A DNA stretch of 64,000 nt from JAFGCY01 sp964609245 (GTDB lineage: Bacteria > 4484-113 > JAFGCY01): contig CAZSSB010000003.1 of NCBI GenBank assembly GCA_964609245.1, positions 67,062 to 131,061 on the forward strand, in the 5' to 3' direction. This document shows, piece after piece, positions 8,654 through 16,597 of the stretch. Position numbers and translations under genes: made by a program. A model generated the notes under the pieces. That model was not told the DNA's origin. It worked only from the letters and a program-made list of their open reading frames with translations, and searched no databases. How positions within the stretch are numbered: the first letter of the stretch is position 1; the number at the start of each line of letters is the position of its first letter.

Positions 8654-9130
8654 ATGGTGACATTCTTCAGGCGCATTCGATTCCAGCTGCTGATCGCGGT
8701 GGCTTTCGTGCTGGGCTTCGGTTTCGCCGGCGCGCTCAGGCCCCTGCCGGCGACCGCCGGTATTGATCTCGGCGACATCCTGGAAGGCGCCGTCAAGATC
8801 GGCGGCGTCAAACTGGCGATCGACGAGTTCGGCGATGAACTCAACGACCTGATCAACAAGCTGCTGGACAACAATGATGCCAGCGTCGATGCCGCCACCA
8901 AGGTGGTGCCGATCATCTCGCTGATCGGCAACAAGCACATCGGCGCCGCGCAGGTGGTCGGGCCCGAGGACGCCGTGGAGAAGGTCGGCGCGGTCGTGCA
9001 GCTGGAAACCAGCTTCATGGACAAGCTGTTCCGCGTGCGCGCGATGGTGCCGATCGAGGGCGAAGATCCCGCCAAGCTGCACCGCGTCAAGGGCGTGGCA
9101 GTCAGCGCGATGATCGACATCAAGCTCTAG
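8654..9130 (+). CDS. Small exported protein of unknown function
   Basis: A 158-residue protein with a clear signal sequence (RRIRFQLLIAVAFVLGFGFA, likely cut near LPATAG). The mature part starts GIDLGDILEGAVKIGGVKLA and contains KVVPIISLIGNKHIGAAQV and ends VKGVAVSAMIDIKL. I recall similar short secreted proteins in several anaerobic bacterial lineages but know no function. An AAGGAG site precedes the ATG and a TACAAT box lies about 75 bases upstream. It is followed directly by a segment that folds into a long closed structure (9133-9289). Confidence 0.75.
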   Translation: MVTFFRRIRFQLLIAVAFVLGFGFAGALRPLPATAGIDLGDILEGAVKIGGVKLAIDEFGDELNDLINKLLDNNDASVDAATKVVPIISLIGNKHIGAAQVVGPEDAVEKVGAVVQLETSFMDKLFRVRAMVPIEGEDPAKLHRVKGVAVSAMIDIKL

Positions 9131-9132
9131 TC

Positions 9133-9289
9133 TGCGCGCGTCGCCAGGGCTTGACCGCTGATCTGGTGGGAACTGGGCCGGTCGCGAAGCCGCATCCGAA
9201 TGCAAGGGGCGGAGGCTACCCCATGTGGGAACTCACCTCCGCCGATGCTTTGGGGAATCGCACCTTATAGTACCCAGGCGGTCCGCGCA
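9133..9289 (+). ncRNA. Candidate structured RNA or structured 3' UTR
   Basis: The segment between two convergent genes folds on itself. Its ends pair as TGCGCG/CGCGCA, a 3x3 loop, CGCC/GGCG, an A-A mismatch and GGG/CCC. Inside are GACCG...CGGTC, GCAT-CCGA-ATGC and GGCGGAGG...CCTCCGCC, the last with loop CTACCCCATGTGGGAACTCA. It begins three bases after a stop codon, so it could be a processed 3' UTR or an independent RNA; the strand is not certain because the complement folds too. It does not match tmRNA, RNase P, SRP RNA or a riboswitch that I know. Loop words resemble a segment near 53260. Confidence 0.4.
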
Positions 9290-9393
9290 CTTAATCTGCC
9301 CTTGCCGAGATTGAACTGAGTCTCGCTTATCAACTCCGGCGCAAGCGTCGGGCCTGGGATTATCACGGCGCACTCGATGAGCCGGGCCCGCGA
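9290..9393. other. Rest of the convergent intergenic region
   Basis: Contains a 7-bp hairpin, CGAGATT-GAACTG-AGTCTCG (9306-9325), followed by CTTATC. It may end transcripts coming from the plus strand. Nothing else is visible. Confidence 0.3.
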
Positions 9394-10173
9394 TCACCCG
9401 ACCTGCAGCTGGCCGGCCAGGCGCGCGAGCGTCGCGATGGCGGACAGCGCCGCCAGGTAGCTGGTCCGCGGGTTCTCGGGGAATGGCAGGTTGCGCGAGG
9501 TGAACTCCACCTCGCCGGCCGGGCCTCGCGCGTAGACGTGGTGCGTGTTGCGCTCGACGGCCGGGTCCGCGATCAGCCTTACCTGCGTGCGCTCTGGCCC
9601 CAGGCCGGCGAAGCTGAGCGCGATCGCGACGTTGACATTCTTGGGGTAGTCACGGATCACGTCGGCGGCGCTGCCCTCGAACACGATCGTCTCTGTGGCG
9701 ACCTCGAGGCCCAGGCTGGCGGGCGGCTTGCGCGTGGTTAGGCGCACCTCGTCGAGGCCGGCCACTGCCATTGCCTGGACCGCGTCCAGGCCGCCCAGCG
9801 CGCCGGAGGGTACGTGAATCACGGGCCCGGCTGCCGCGCGGTCTTTGACGTCCAGCAGGCCGCCAACCGACATCACCAGTACGTGACGGGGGCGGCCCAA
9901 AGCGGCCCCGGTCTGGCGCGCGGCGTCGATGACGGGCGGGACGGCACTGCCCGCGGCGCATTCGACCAGCACATCGGCGGCCGCAGCGGTGTCGGCCAGA
10001 CCCAGGACGCGGGCCTCCGTCGCGTAGTCCTTGACCAGCCGTTGCGCGGCTTCCTGATCGACGTCGCACACGCCGGCGAGTTCGTAGGGGAGGGTGCCCT
10101 CGGCGACGGCCTGGGCGATGCGGCGACCGATGCACCCGGCGCCGACGATAGCGAGCGTTCGAAGATCACTCAT
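9394..10173 (-). CDS. nadX: L-aspartate dehydrogenase
   Basis: NAD(P)-dependent enzyme that turns L-aspartate into iminoaspartate, which quinolinate synthase uses for NAD synthesis, or works in aspartate breakdown. The 259-residue protein has the Rossmann start AIVGAGCIGRRIAQ, then VECAAGSAV, the family motifs HVPSGALGGLDAVQA and TTRKPP, YPKNVNVAIALSFAGLG and the active-site region ERNTHHVYARG. Length is typical. The start ATG at 10173 follows AAGGTGG. No nadA or nadC is next to it, so the pathway role is inferred from the family. Confidence 0.93.
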   Translation of the reverse strand: MSDLRTLAIVGAGCIGRRIAQAVAEGTLPYELAGVCDVDQEAAQRLVKDYATEARVLGLADTAAAADVLVECAAGSAVPPVIDAARQTGAALGRPRHVLVMSVGGLLDVKDRAAAGPVIHVPSGALGGLDAVQAMAVAGLDEVRLTTRKPPASLGLEVATETIVFEGSAADVIRDYPKNVNVAIALSFAGLGPERTQVRLIADPAVERNTHHVYARGPAGEVEFTSRNLPFPENPRTSYLAALSAIATLARLAGQLQVG

Positions 10174-10264
10174 GCTGAATTCACCACCTTGGGGCTGACC
10201 ACTGACCTCGTGCCGCCGGGCAGCGTGCCCCGGCTCTTGCCAGCCACCTGACGGGAGAGTGCGT

Positions 10265-11020
10265 CTACTTCAGCCAGCCGGAGTCGTCTGCTGCTTCCTG
10301 GTCGGTGGCCGCATCCGCCGATTCGGCGGGTGCGCCATCCGCGACGCCGATGCGTGTGACCTCCTTGGCCATGACGAAGATCATCATCGTCCTGCCCTGC
10401 AGCGCCGGCTCGTTGGCCATCTCCTCGGCAATCTGCTTGCCGACGAACGGCAGTTTCTCCAGCTCCATCAGGTCCCAGACCATGCACTGCCCGTAGGCGC
10501 GCACTCGATCGCCGACGCCACCGACGGGAGCCTGCTTGGTGATGTCCAGGACCATCACGCTGTTCTCCAGAATGTAAGGAGTCGCGTCCTCCGCATTGAA
10601 GGCGCCCTGCATGTCAGCCATGGGGCCGCTCTGGGAGGTGATGACGCCCTCGATCGCCAGCCACTTGCCCTTGTAGACGGTCGGGTTGGCGGCCAGGGCC
10701 TCGGCGTCCGTTTCCATCGCCTCCGCCTTGATGGTCGCGATGTCGGTGGCCTCTACGGTCTCGGCCACCTGCACCATCTGCATACCGATGTTGAGGAACG
10801 GCTGGGCGAACCGATAGCCGCAGTAGCCGACGACGCCGCCGATGATCAGCAGCACGAGGCACGTGATTCCGCAACAGGCCAGCCAGTTGAAGCCCTTGCC
10901 CTGCGGCGGCGGCGGCACATACCCCCCGGGTGGCTGGGTGGGTGGCTGATAGGGCTGCTGGGCGGGGGGCGCTCCCGTATCGGCCGGCACCTGGGGCGGT
11001 TGCTGCTGGTCGCTGTCCAT
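10265..11020 (-). CDS. Membrane-anchored protein, paralog of the next gene
   Basis: A 251-residue protein: a proline- and glutamine-rich cytoplasmic head (1-42), one membrane helix (about 47-72, WLACCGITCLVLLIIGGVVG) and an extracytoplasmic domain. The domain ends in a beta-rich part with YILENSVMVLDIT, DRVRAYGQCMVWDL and IFVMAKEVTRIG. This is the layout of an OB-like barrel, which I infer only from strand pattern. It aligns over the helix and barrel with the protein at 11151-11918 (KGxNWL, V-VxDI, AYG, MSE/GRT then F-(V/L)-x-AK-(E/D)-V). A TTGGAGGACACTC site precedes the ATG. Function unknown. Confidence 0.75.
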   Translation of the reverse strand: MDSDQQQPPQVPADTGAPPAQQPYQPPTQPPGGYVPPPPQGKGFNWLACCGITCLVLLIIGGVVGYCGYRFAQPFLNIGMQMVQVAETVEATDIATIKAEAMETDAEALAANPTVYKGKWLAIEGVITSQSGPMADMQGAFNAEDATPYILENSVMVLDITKQAPVGGVGDRVRAYGQCMVWDLMELEKLPFVGKQIAEEMANEPALQGRTMMIFVMAKEVTRIGVADGAPAESADAATDQEAADDSGWLK

Positions 11021-11150
11021 GAGTGTCCTCCAATCCAGTTGTCGAAACGCTCGGTCAAGCGGCTGCCGAACGTGAACCGCCTGCGCGCGTCACCGGCGCA
11101 CAGGCGGCTGTTGGCTCTTCACAGGCAACCTGCGGTGGTCGGCCGCACCG

Positions 11151-11918
11151 CTAGGCGCTACCCTCTTCGGGTTCCTCGGTTTCGTTCTCCGCAGCCTCGT
11201 CCTCGGCCGGTTCCTCATCAGGCATCGTCTCATCGGCAGCCGGCTCCTCGGCCATCTCGTCGGTTGCTTCCTCGGTAGTCAGCTCGCCCGGCATCGGCTC
11301 CGCGCCCTCTTCCGTCGGCAGCGCCGTGACCTCGACGTCCTTGGCGATCAGGAACACGACGGTCTCGGACATACCTTCCACGTCGCCGAATTCCGTCCTG
11401 AGATTCTCGCCGACTACCGGCAGCTCCCAGATGTCGCTGATTCTCAGGACGAACAGCTTGCCGTAGGCCATGATCGTGGTGCCTTCGGCGACGTCCGGAC
11501 CCTCACCACTGATGTCCACGACAACCACGGAGTCGTCGATCACGTAGCCCTTGTAGCTCTCGTCGTCACGGTAGATATTGAGCGCCATGTTCTGCTCAAC
11601 ACCGATCGACTCCTCCTTGCTGACCATGCCGTCCGTCATAACGTAGCGGTCGTCAAACCCGGTCGGATCCTTGCCCAGCTGCTCCGCTGGTACGTAGGCC
11701 GCTTCGTTCTCAATCTGGGACCGCGTCATGTCCATCATCTCGGCGATGGCGGGCTCCAGGCGCATTGCCGACTGCACGATTGGGTTTTCCTTGGCCTTGT
11801 TCCAGATAGTAATCGCGTAGATCACGATAAACACCAGGATGACCAAGGCTACAATGCCGAAGATACTAAGCCAGTTAATGCCCTTGGGACTATCTTCGAT
11901 CTGCGGGGTGGTGTCCAT
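11151..11918 (-). CDS. Membrane-anchored acidic protein, paralog of the gene at 10265
   Basis: A 255-residue protein with a short cytoplasmic head, one membrane helix (about 17-39, IFGIVALVILVFIVIYAITI), a barrel-like domain (YVIDDSVVVVDISG, GTTIMAYGKLFVL, VVFLIAKDVEVTAL) and an extremely acidic tail of about 55 residues made mostly of E, D, A and P. The tail is absent from the paralog, which instead has the long proline-rich head. A GGAGGAAGACGT site precedes the ATG, and a TATAAT box lies 27 bases before it. The two genes are probably co-transcribed, with 130 bases between them. Function unknown. Confidence 0.75.
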   Translation of the reverse strand: MDTTPQIEDSPKGINWLSIFGIVALVILVFIVIYAITIWNKAKENPIVQSAMRLEPAIAEMMDMTRSQIENEAAYVPAEQLGKDPTGFDDRYVMTDGMVSKEESIGVEQNMALNIYRDDESYKGYVIDDSVVVVDISGEGPDVAEGTTIMAYGKLFVLRISDIWELPVVGENLRTEFGDVEGMSETVVFLIAKDVEVTALPTEEGAEPMPGELTTEEATDEMAEEPAADETMPDEEPAEDEAAENETEEPEEGSA

Positions 11919-11945
11919 ACGTCTTCCTCCTGCCAGATTGCCACA

Positions 11946-11951
11946 ATTATA
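11946..11951 (-). promoter_or_regulatory. -10 box of the paired membrane-protein genes
   Basis: Perfect TATAAT on the minus strand, giving a leader of about 20 bases with a strong ribosome site. Confidence 0.5.
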
Positions 11952-12038
11952 GACGATTCCACTGTCAAGGCCACGCGTTCGGCGCTTTCGCGCCTGTCCG
12001 CTACACTAATGAGGATCACACCGGGCGGGAGGAGTGGT

Positions 12039-12929
12039 ATGGGAGTCCAACCTGCGAGCGGGCCCCAGGCGGCATTGGGCATGGCTGTTCGCTGGGGGCT
12101 GCTGGTGTTGGCAGTCGGCGCGGCGCTGGCTTATCTGCTGCTCAGCAGCGCTGTGGCCGGCGCGGCGCGCAGCGGGCTGTATGACAGCCAACTCGGCGGC
12201 CAGCAGGCGCTGGTGGTGGCGATGTGCTCACACCTGGACGCCGATGTCCGCAGCGGAGAGGATGCGCTGACCGCATTCGATCGCTTGGCATCGTTTATGA
12301 CGCTGCAGCTCGGTTCGGCCGGCGGGGGCCTCAGCTTGGTTGATCCTGAGGGCTCCGTCGTCGCGCAGCAGGGCGCCGGAGAGATCGCCGCCGCCGGCGA
12401 GTTGACCGGGCTGGTCGTCAGAGATCCGCGTTCCGGCGCTGCATTCAGCTTCGATGAGTACCTCTCGCTGCATCGCAAGCTGCAGCAGCCTCCGGCCGGT
12501 TTGCTCTACTCCGCGGCCGGCACGCCCCAGCGGCAGAGCATCGCAACCGCCCGCGTCCCGGCCAACGGGTGGTCGCTGGTGGTGCACCAGGGCACGCGTC
12601 CGATCGAGGAGGTGCTGAGCACGGTGCGTCTTTACCTGCTGGTCTCTTTCCTCTGCCTGGCGATCCTGGTACTGCTGTTCGTACTGCGCATCTATCACTC
12701 GCTGGCTGTCGTGTTCAATACCGCCGTGCGGTCGTCGGAGGCGCTGACGGTGGCATCGACTACCTTCCAGGAAAGCCTGGGTGTGATGCGGGCGCCACTG
12801 CACAACATCCAGGGACTGGCGGACCTGCTCTGTCTGGCGGCCGACAGCGTGGAGCGCGAACGCTACGCCGAAGAGATCAAGACCGAGGTCCGCAAGCTCA
12901 TCGAGATGTTCAAGAAAGCGGAGATCTAG
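12039..12929 (+). CDS. Sensor protein with histidine-kinase-like dimer helices but no kinase domain
   Basis: A 296-residue membrane protein. TM1 is at about 15-40 and TM2 at about 197-218 (LYLLVSFLCLAILVLLFVL), enclosing a periplasmic sensor of about 155 residues with PAS/Cache-like strands (GGLSLVDPEGSVVAQQG, WSLVVHQG). After TM2 comes a two-helix segment, VMRAPLHNIQGLADLL then EEIKTEVRKLIEMF, that looks like a HisKA domain but lacks the usual H-E-x-R-T box; only RAPL is left. The protein ends there, without an ATPase domain. I chose the ATG at 12039 because GGGAGGAG lies just before it; an in-frame ATG at 12009 has none. The stop overlaps the stop of the opposite gene, whose product carries an ATPase domain. 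Confidence 0.75.
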   Translation: MGVQPASGPQAALGMAVRWGLLVLAVGAALAYLLLSSAVAGAARSGLYDSQLGGQQALVVAMCSHLDADVRSGEDALTAFDRLASFMTLQLGSAGGGLSLVDPEGSVVAQQGAGEIAAAGELTGLVVRDPRSGAAFSFDEYLSLHRKLQQPPAGLLYSAAGTPQRQSIATARVPANGWSLVVHQGTRPIEEVLSTVRLYLLVSFLCLAILVLLFVLRIYHSLAVVFNTAVRSSEALTVASTTFQESLGVMRAPLHNIQGLADLLCLAADSVERERYAEEIKTEVRKLIEMFKKAEI

Positions 12930-13858
12930 TCGCCCGCCGGCGGCGGTGGGGCCTGGCTGACAATCCGGTTCTTCTTCATCCGCACCTCGTTGCCGGCCTC
13001 GTTGAAGGCCACGCCGTCCATCAGCGACTGAATCAGCAGCAGGCCGCGACCGCTGCTGCGGAACAGCTCCTCCGGGTCAGTGCTCTGCGTCCGAGCTTGG
13101 TGGTCGAAGCCGGGTCCCTCGTCGCGGATCGCCACGGACATCTCCTCCTCGGAGATCACCAGGTTGACGCGGATCTTCTTGTCGCGGTTCTGCGGATCCT
13201 CCATGCACCCCAGCAGGAAGTCACGCCACTCCTGCTGGCCGTGCTCCAGGTACTTGGTCTTGGTGTCGCCGCTGATGCCGAGATTGCCATGCTCGAACGC
13301 GTTGGTCAGCGCCTCGTAGAGGCAGACCTTGACGTCGTGCAGATCCTCATCGCTGACCAGCCAGCGCGCCCTGAGGTGGGAGAAGATGTAGTTGATCACG
13401 GTGTTGAGCAGGTCGAACTCGTTGGGGACCTCGAGATTGATATCCTCGTGGGCGATGTACTTGATAATCTCGCGTTGGTCGGCCTCTTCCGCCATCTTGC
13501 GGAAGGTCTTGTCGATGGTCTCCAGCACCTCATTGATGTCGAAGGGCTTCTTGATGAAGTCCTCTGCGCCAAGGTGGATCGCCTCGATCGCGTCGTCCAG
13601 CGTTCCGTAGCCGGTGATGATGATCACCGGAATGCCGGGCTCGATCGCCTTGAGATTGCGCAATAGCTCGATCCCGTTCATCTCCTTCATCAGCAGGTCG
13701 GAGATGACCAGGTCCACCGGCTGCTCCTTGAACATGTCCAGCGCCACAACGCCGTCATCCGCGGTGAAAACCCGATAGGCCGTGGTCTGCTCCAGCTTGC
13801 GGCGCAGCACGTTGCGGATGATCTCTTCGTCGTCAACAATGAGGATTGACTTGGCCAT
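12926..13858 (-). CDS. Response regulator with C-terminal histidine-kinase-type ATPase domain
   Basis: A 310-residue cytoplasmic protein. Residues 1-120 are a receiver: KSILIVDDEE at the start, phospho-acceptor Asp in LVISDLLMKEMNG, the conserved Thr/Ser after VIIITGYG and Lys in FIKKPFD. Residues about 165-305 form a GHKL ATPase domain of the RsbW/anti-sigma type, with the N box CLYEALTNAFEHGN and the G1 box VAIRDEGPGFD, then GRGLLLIQSLMD. This pairing is known in regulators where phosphorylation of the receiver controls an anti-sigma-like kinase. The start MAKSILIVDD at 13858 fits the family; a TATAAT box lies 24 bases upstream. The neighbouring sensor lacks an ATPase domain, so the two may work together. 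Confidence 0.9.
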   Translation of the reverse strand: MAKSILIVDDEEIIRNVLRRKLEQTTAYRVFTADDGVVALDMFKEQPVDLVISDLLMKEMNGIELLRNLKAIEPGIPVIIITGYGTLDDAIEAIHLGAEDFIKKPFDINEVLETIDKTFRKMAEEADQREIIKYIAHEDINLEVPNEFDLLNTVINYIFSHLRARWLVSDEDLHDVKVCLYEALTNAFEHGNLGISGDTKTKYLEHGQQEWRDFLLGCMEDPQNRDKKIRVNLVISEEEMSVAIRDEGPGFDHQARTQSTDPEELFRSSGRGLLLIQSLMDGVAFNEAGNEVRMKKNRIVSQAPPPPAGD

Positions 13859-13882
13859 AGCGCTGCTGCTCGTTGGACTCGT

Positions 13883-13888
13883 ATTATA
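13883..13888 (-). promoter_or_regulatory. -10 box of the receiver-ATPase gene
   Basis: Perfect TATAAT on the minus strand, 24 bases before the ATG at 13858. Confidence 0.5.
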
Positions 13889-13935
13889 CCTTTGCGTTGA
13901 GTCTGCCGCTGCTCCCACGAGACGTGCCGAGCCGT

Positions 13936-13941
13936 TATACT
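13936..13941 (+). promoter_or_regulatory. -10 box, leaderless type
   Basis: TATACT five bases before an ATG and eight before an in-frame GTG (13950). The GTG gives the spacing seen in the other leaderless genes. Confidence 0.45.
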
Positions 13942-13946
13942 CAAGT

Positions 13947-14192
13947 ATGGTGCCCGGCGGCGATGAACTCTGGCTGACGGTTTTCGGTGGGCTGATCGTG
14001 TTGGCGATCATTGCCTTCCTGCGCATTCAGTCCTACATGGAGGATCCCCGCCGCGCGGAGTTCAACGAGTGGTGGTTTGCCCGCTTCGAGGAGCGGCAGC
14101 GCCGACGCTACCACGACCGGCGGCTCCGGTGGCGCATCCACGTGCTCGACGGGGCGTTTCGGGTGCGGGACGGGCGGCGGATGGCGCGCTGA
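13947..14192 (+). CDS. Tiny membrane protein, paralog of the next gene
   Basis: An 81-residue protein: one N-terminal membrane helix (LWLTVFGGLIVLAIIAFL) and a strongly basic cytoplasmic tail (FEERQRRRYHDRRLRWRI). The start is either the ATG at 13947 or the GTG at 13950. It aligns with the next product around I-Q-(S/V)-Y-x-x-(D/N)-P-R-R, then E-x-W-x-x-x-F-E and R-Y. Found as a tandem pair, each copy with its own TATACT box. Function unknown. Confidence 0.65.
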   Translation: MVPGGDELWLTVFGGLIVLAIIAFLRIQSYMEDPRRAEFNEWWFARFEERQRRRYHDRRLRWRIHVLDGAFRVRDGRRMAR

Positions 14193-14235
14193 ACCTCCGG
14201 GCGTGCCGCGGAGTCTGATATGTGCGGCCAACCGC

Positions 14236-14241
14236 TATACT
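14236..14241 (+). promoter_or_regulatory. -10 box, leaderless type
   Basis: TATACT nine bases before the ATG at 14251; the spacer GGGGGTGCC could also serve as a weak ribosome site. Confidence 0.45.
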
Positions 14242-14250
14242 GGGGGTGCC

Positions 14251-14553
14251 ATGTACACGCTGGAGTTTCTGATCGATCCGCAGGCACAGGCCAGTCTGGA
14301 ACTGGTGTGGTGGGCGCTGGCGCTGGGCGCCGCCCTGCTCGTGTTCATCAATATCCAGGTCTACTACGCTAATCCGCGGCGTCGAGATTTGGAGCGCAGC
14401 TGGGCCCAGGCGTTCGAGGCGGCTCAGCTGCAGCGCTACGCCGACAGCGACATCGAGTGGCGGGCCAAAGACCTGAACCTGCATTTCGGCCACCAGCTGA
14501 CGGGCCGGAATACTCTCGACGAGTGGTTCGATTCCAAGATGTCGGTGTTCTGA
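14251..14553 (+). CDS. Small membrane protein, paralog of the previous gene
   Basis: A 100-residue protein with one membrane helix (VWWALALGAALLVFINIQVY) and a mixed-charge tail ending NTLDEWFDSKMSVF. It shares the IQxY-(A/E)(N/D)PRR core with the 81-residue neighbour. It is convergent with rnfA; the stop codons are a base apart. Function unknown. Confidence 0.7.
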   Translation: MYTLEFLIDPQAQASLELVWWALALGAALLVFINIQVYYANPRRRDLERSWAQAFEAAQLQRYADSDIEWRAKDLNLHFGHQLTGRNTLDEWFDSKMSVF

Positions 14554-14554
14554 G

Positions 14555-15139
14555 CTAGCCGCCCAGTCCGGCGAAGCCCTGAAAGGCCATCGCGACGATG
14601 CCCGCGATGACCAGGGCGATCGGCACACCCTCCATTGCCTTGGGCACCTCCATCAGTTCCATCCTCTCGCGGATGCCGGCGAAGATCACAATCGCCAGGA
14701 TGAAGCCGATCGCCGAGCCGAAGGCGAACAGCAGCGCGACCGGGTAGTTGTATTCGTTCTGGATCGCCAGCAGCGCCACGCCCAGGATTGCGCAGTTGGT
14801 GGTGATCAGCGGCAGGTAGATTCCCAGCGCGTCGAACAGGCCCTTGGCCACCTTGCGCAGCACGATCTCGACCAGCTGGACCAGTGAGGCGATCACCAGA
14901 ATGAAGGCCAGCGTACGCAGATAGCCCAGGTCGAGCGGGACGAGCACCAGATGGTAGATCGGCCAGGTCACGGCGACGGCCAGCGTCATCACGAAGGTGA
15001 CTGCGAAGCCCATGCCCAGGGCGGTGTCCAGCTTCTTGGAGACACCCAGGTAGGGGCAGATCCCCAGGAACTGCTGGAAGATGACGTTGTTGACCAGGAT
15101 CGCTCCCAGTACCAGCATCAGGATCTCTGCTACGCCCAT
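14555..15139 (-). CDS. rnfA: Rnf complex membrane subunit RnfA
   Basis: One of the two inverted, homologous membrane subunits (with RnfE) of the ferredoxin:NAD oxidoreductase, in the inner membrane. The 194-residue protein has about six hydrophobic helices and typical family segments: LVNNVIFQQFLGICPYLGVS, TTNCAILGVALL and FAGIRERMEL. The two conserved cysteines, one in each half (GICP and TNCA), are those that hold the intramembrane 2Fe-2S cluster in studied Rnf and Nqr complexes. The ATG overlaps the rnfE stop by one base (TAATG). Last gene of the operon. Confidence 0.97.
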   Translation of the reverse strand: MGVAEILMLVLGAILVNNVIFQQFLGICPYLGVSKKLDTALGMGFAVTFVMTLAVAVTWPIYHLVLVPLDLGYLRTLAFILVIASLVQLVEIVLRKVAKGLFDALGIYLPLITTNCAILGVALLAIQNEYNYPVALLFAFGSAIGFILAIVIFAGIRERMELMEVPKAMEGVPIALVIAGIVAMAFQGFAGLGG

Positions 15140-15795
15140 TACGCCGCACCTCCCTTGGCCAGCCGCGCCTCACGCTCGCGCGACTTTCTCAGCTCCTCTT
15201 GTCGCTGGGTGATTGCGTTCATGCCGGCGATCAGCAGCCCCAGCGTGATGAACGCTCCCGGTGGCAGGATCATGATGATCCAGGGGTGGGCGGTGAAGGG
15301 CGGGACCGGAAACCCCAGCCAGGTGCCGTTGCCCAGAATCTCACGGACGGTGCCGACGGCCACGAGCGCGAAGGTGAAGCCGATTCCCATCCCCAGCGCG
15401 TCGATCATCGACATGAAGATGCCGTTCTTCGAGGCGAAGGCCTCGGCGCGTCCCAGGATGATGCAGTTGACCACGATCAGCGGCACGAAGACCCCCAGGC
15501 TCTTGCTAAGCTCGAAGAAGAAGCCTTGCAGCACCAGGTCGACGATGGTGACGAAGGCCGCGATCACCACGATGAAGCACGGGATGCGCATCCGCGGCGG
15601 GATGATCTTGCGCAGCAGGCTGACCACGATGTTGCTGCACAGCAGCACGAAGGTCGCCGCCGCCCCCATCCCCAGTCCGTTCTCGACGCTGGTGGTGACC
15701 GCCAGCACCGGGCAGAGCCCCAGCAGCAGCCTGAGGACCGGGTTGTCCTTCCATATTCCCTTCATGAACTCAGCGGAGACGCTGCTAGTTGCCAC
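15139..15795 (-). CDS. rnfE: Rnf complex membrane subunit RnfE
   Basis: Partner of RnfA in the membrane. I set the start at the GTG at 15795 because GAGGAGGTGGGAA lies just before it; the reading frame runs 36 codons further up inside rnfG without a ribosome site. The 218-residue product has FMKGIWKDNPVLRLLLGLCP near the N-terminus and VNCIILGRAEAFA, the two cysteine sites matching those of RnfA, and ends in a basic tail (EELRKSREREARLAKGG). It overlaps rnfG by 11 bases. Confidence 0.96.
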   Translation of the reverse strand: MATSSVSAEFMKGIWKDNPVLRLLLGLCPVLAVTTSVENGLGMGAAATFVLLCSNIVVSLLRKIIPPRMRIPCFIVVIAAFVTIVDLVLQGFFFELSKSLGVFVPLIVVNCIILGRAEAFASKNGIFMSMIDALGMGIGFTFALVAVGTVREILGNGTWLGFPVPPFTAHPWIIMILPPGAFITLGLLIAGMNAITQRQEELRKSREREARLAKGGAA

Positions 15796-16597
15796 TTCCC
15801 ACCTCCTCGGCGGCAGGTGCCTCTGCCGCGTCCGGCTCCATGGTTTCCTCCGCGACCGCCAACTCCTCTTCGGCCGCCATGGTTGGGGCTGCCTCGGTCG
15901 CACCCGGCTGCTCAGCGGTGTCCGTGGGCCGTGACGCGAACTCCTTGATGCCGCCGGCGGACTCGAACGCCCCGATACCCTGGCTCAGCGCGCTGCAGAC
16001 GGCGCGGCTGGTGATCGTCGCGCCGGTAACCGCGTCGATCTCGCCGCCGTCCTTGGCGACCATGAAGCTGTAGTCAAGCGGCTTGCCGTCGAACTGGTCG
16101 ATATAGGGCGACTCGGCCGCCTTGCTGCCGAGGCCCGGCGTTTCGGCGCTTTCCAGCACGCGCACGCGCTCAATCGTGCCGTCGGGCGCGATGCCGAAGA
16201 CGATCGAGAAGTAGCCGGAGTAGCCAGTCTTGACCGCGCTGGTCATCCCGAAGCCCGAGGCCGCGCCCTCGTGCTCGCCGACGTACAGCCTGACGTCCTC
16301 GCTCAGTTCCTGCTCAGTCGCCAGGATGTCGTTGCCGAAGGCCGGCATCACCTGGGTCAGCTTGTCCTGCTTGTCCTTGCGCTTGGCCTCGGCGATCGGC
16401 TCCTCCGTGACGGCGTAGACCATCGCCAGCAGCAGCCCCATCACGGCGGCGATCAGGACGGGCGGCAGCATGATCAGCGGGCTGATTGTGGCGGCTCCGC
16501 TGCTCTGCGCCAGCGCCTCGCCGATCTGCTCGCGCGCCTCGCTGATCTCCTCGTGCTCCGGTGGCTGCACGCTTCTCTGCTGCTCTTGCTCAGGCAC
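15785..16597 (-). CDS. rnfG: Rnf complex FMN subunit RnfG
   Basis: Membrane-anchored, periplasmic subunit carrying FMN bound to a threonine. The attachment motif is seen in EIDAVTGATITSRAV (TGAT). One membrane helix (about 40-65, ISPLIMLPPVLIAAVMGLLL) follows a charged head. An alanine- and glutamate-rich tail of about 50 residues after the FMN domain is longer than usual. Two GTG starts are possible (16606 and 16597); GAGGTGAGG is properly spaced only for 16597, which I use. It overlaps rnfD by 8 bases. Confidence 0.93.
   Translation of the reverse strand: MPEQEQQRSVQPPEHEEISEAREQIGEALAQSSGAATISPLIMLPPVLIAAVMGLLLAMVYAVTEEPIAEAKRKDKQDKLTQVMPAFGNDILATEQELSEDVRLYVGEHEGAASGFGMTSAVKTGYSGYFSIVFGIAPDGTIERVRVLESAETPGLGSKAAESPYIDQFDGKPLDYSFMVAKDGGEIDAVTGATITSRAVCSALSQGIGAFESAGGIKEFASRPTDTAEQPGATEAAPTMAAEEELAVAEETMEPDAAEAPAAEEVGSGN

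Noticed and set aside
9200..9290. 5S rRNA-like words (ACCCCATG, GAACTCA)
   Set aside because: The distance from the closing stem to these words is far too long for 5S rRNA and other helices do not match.
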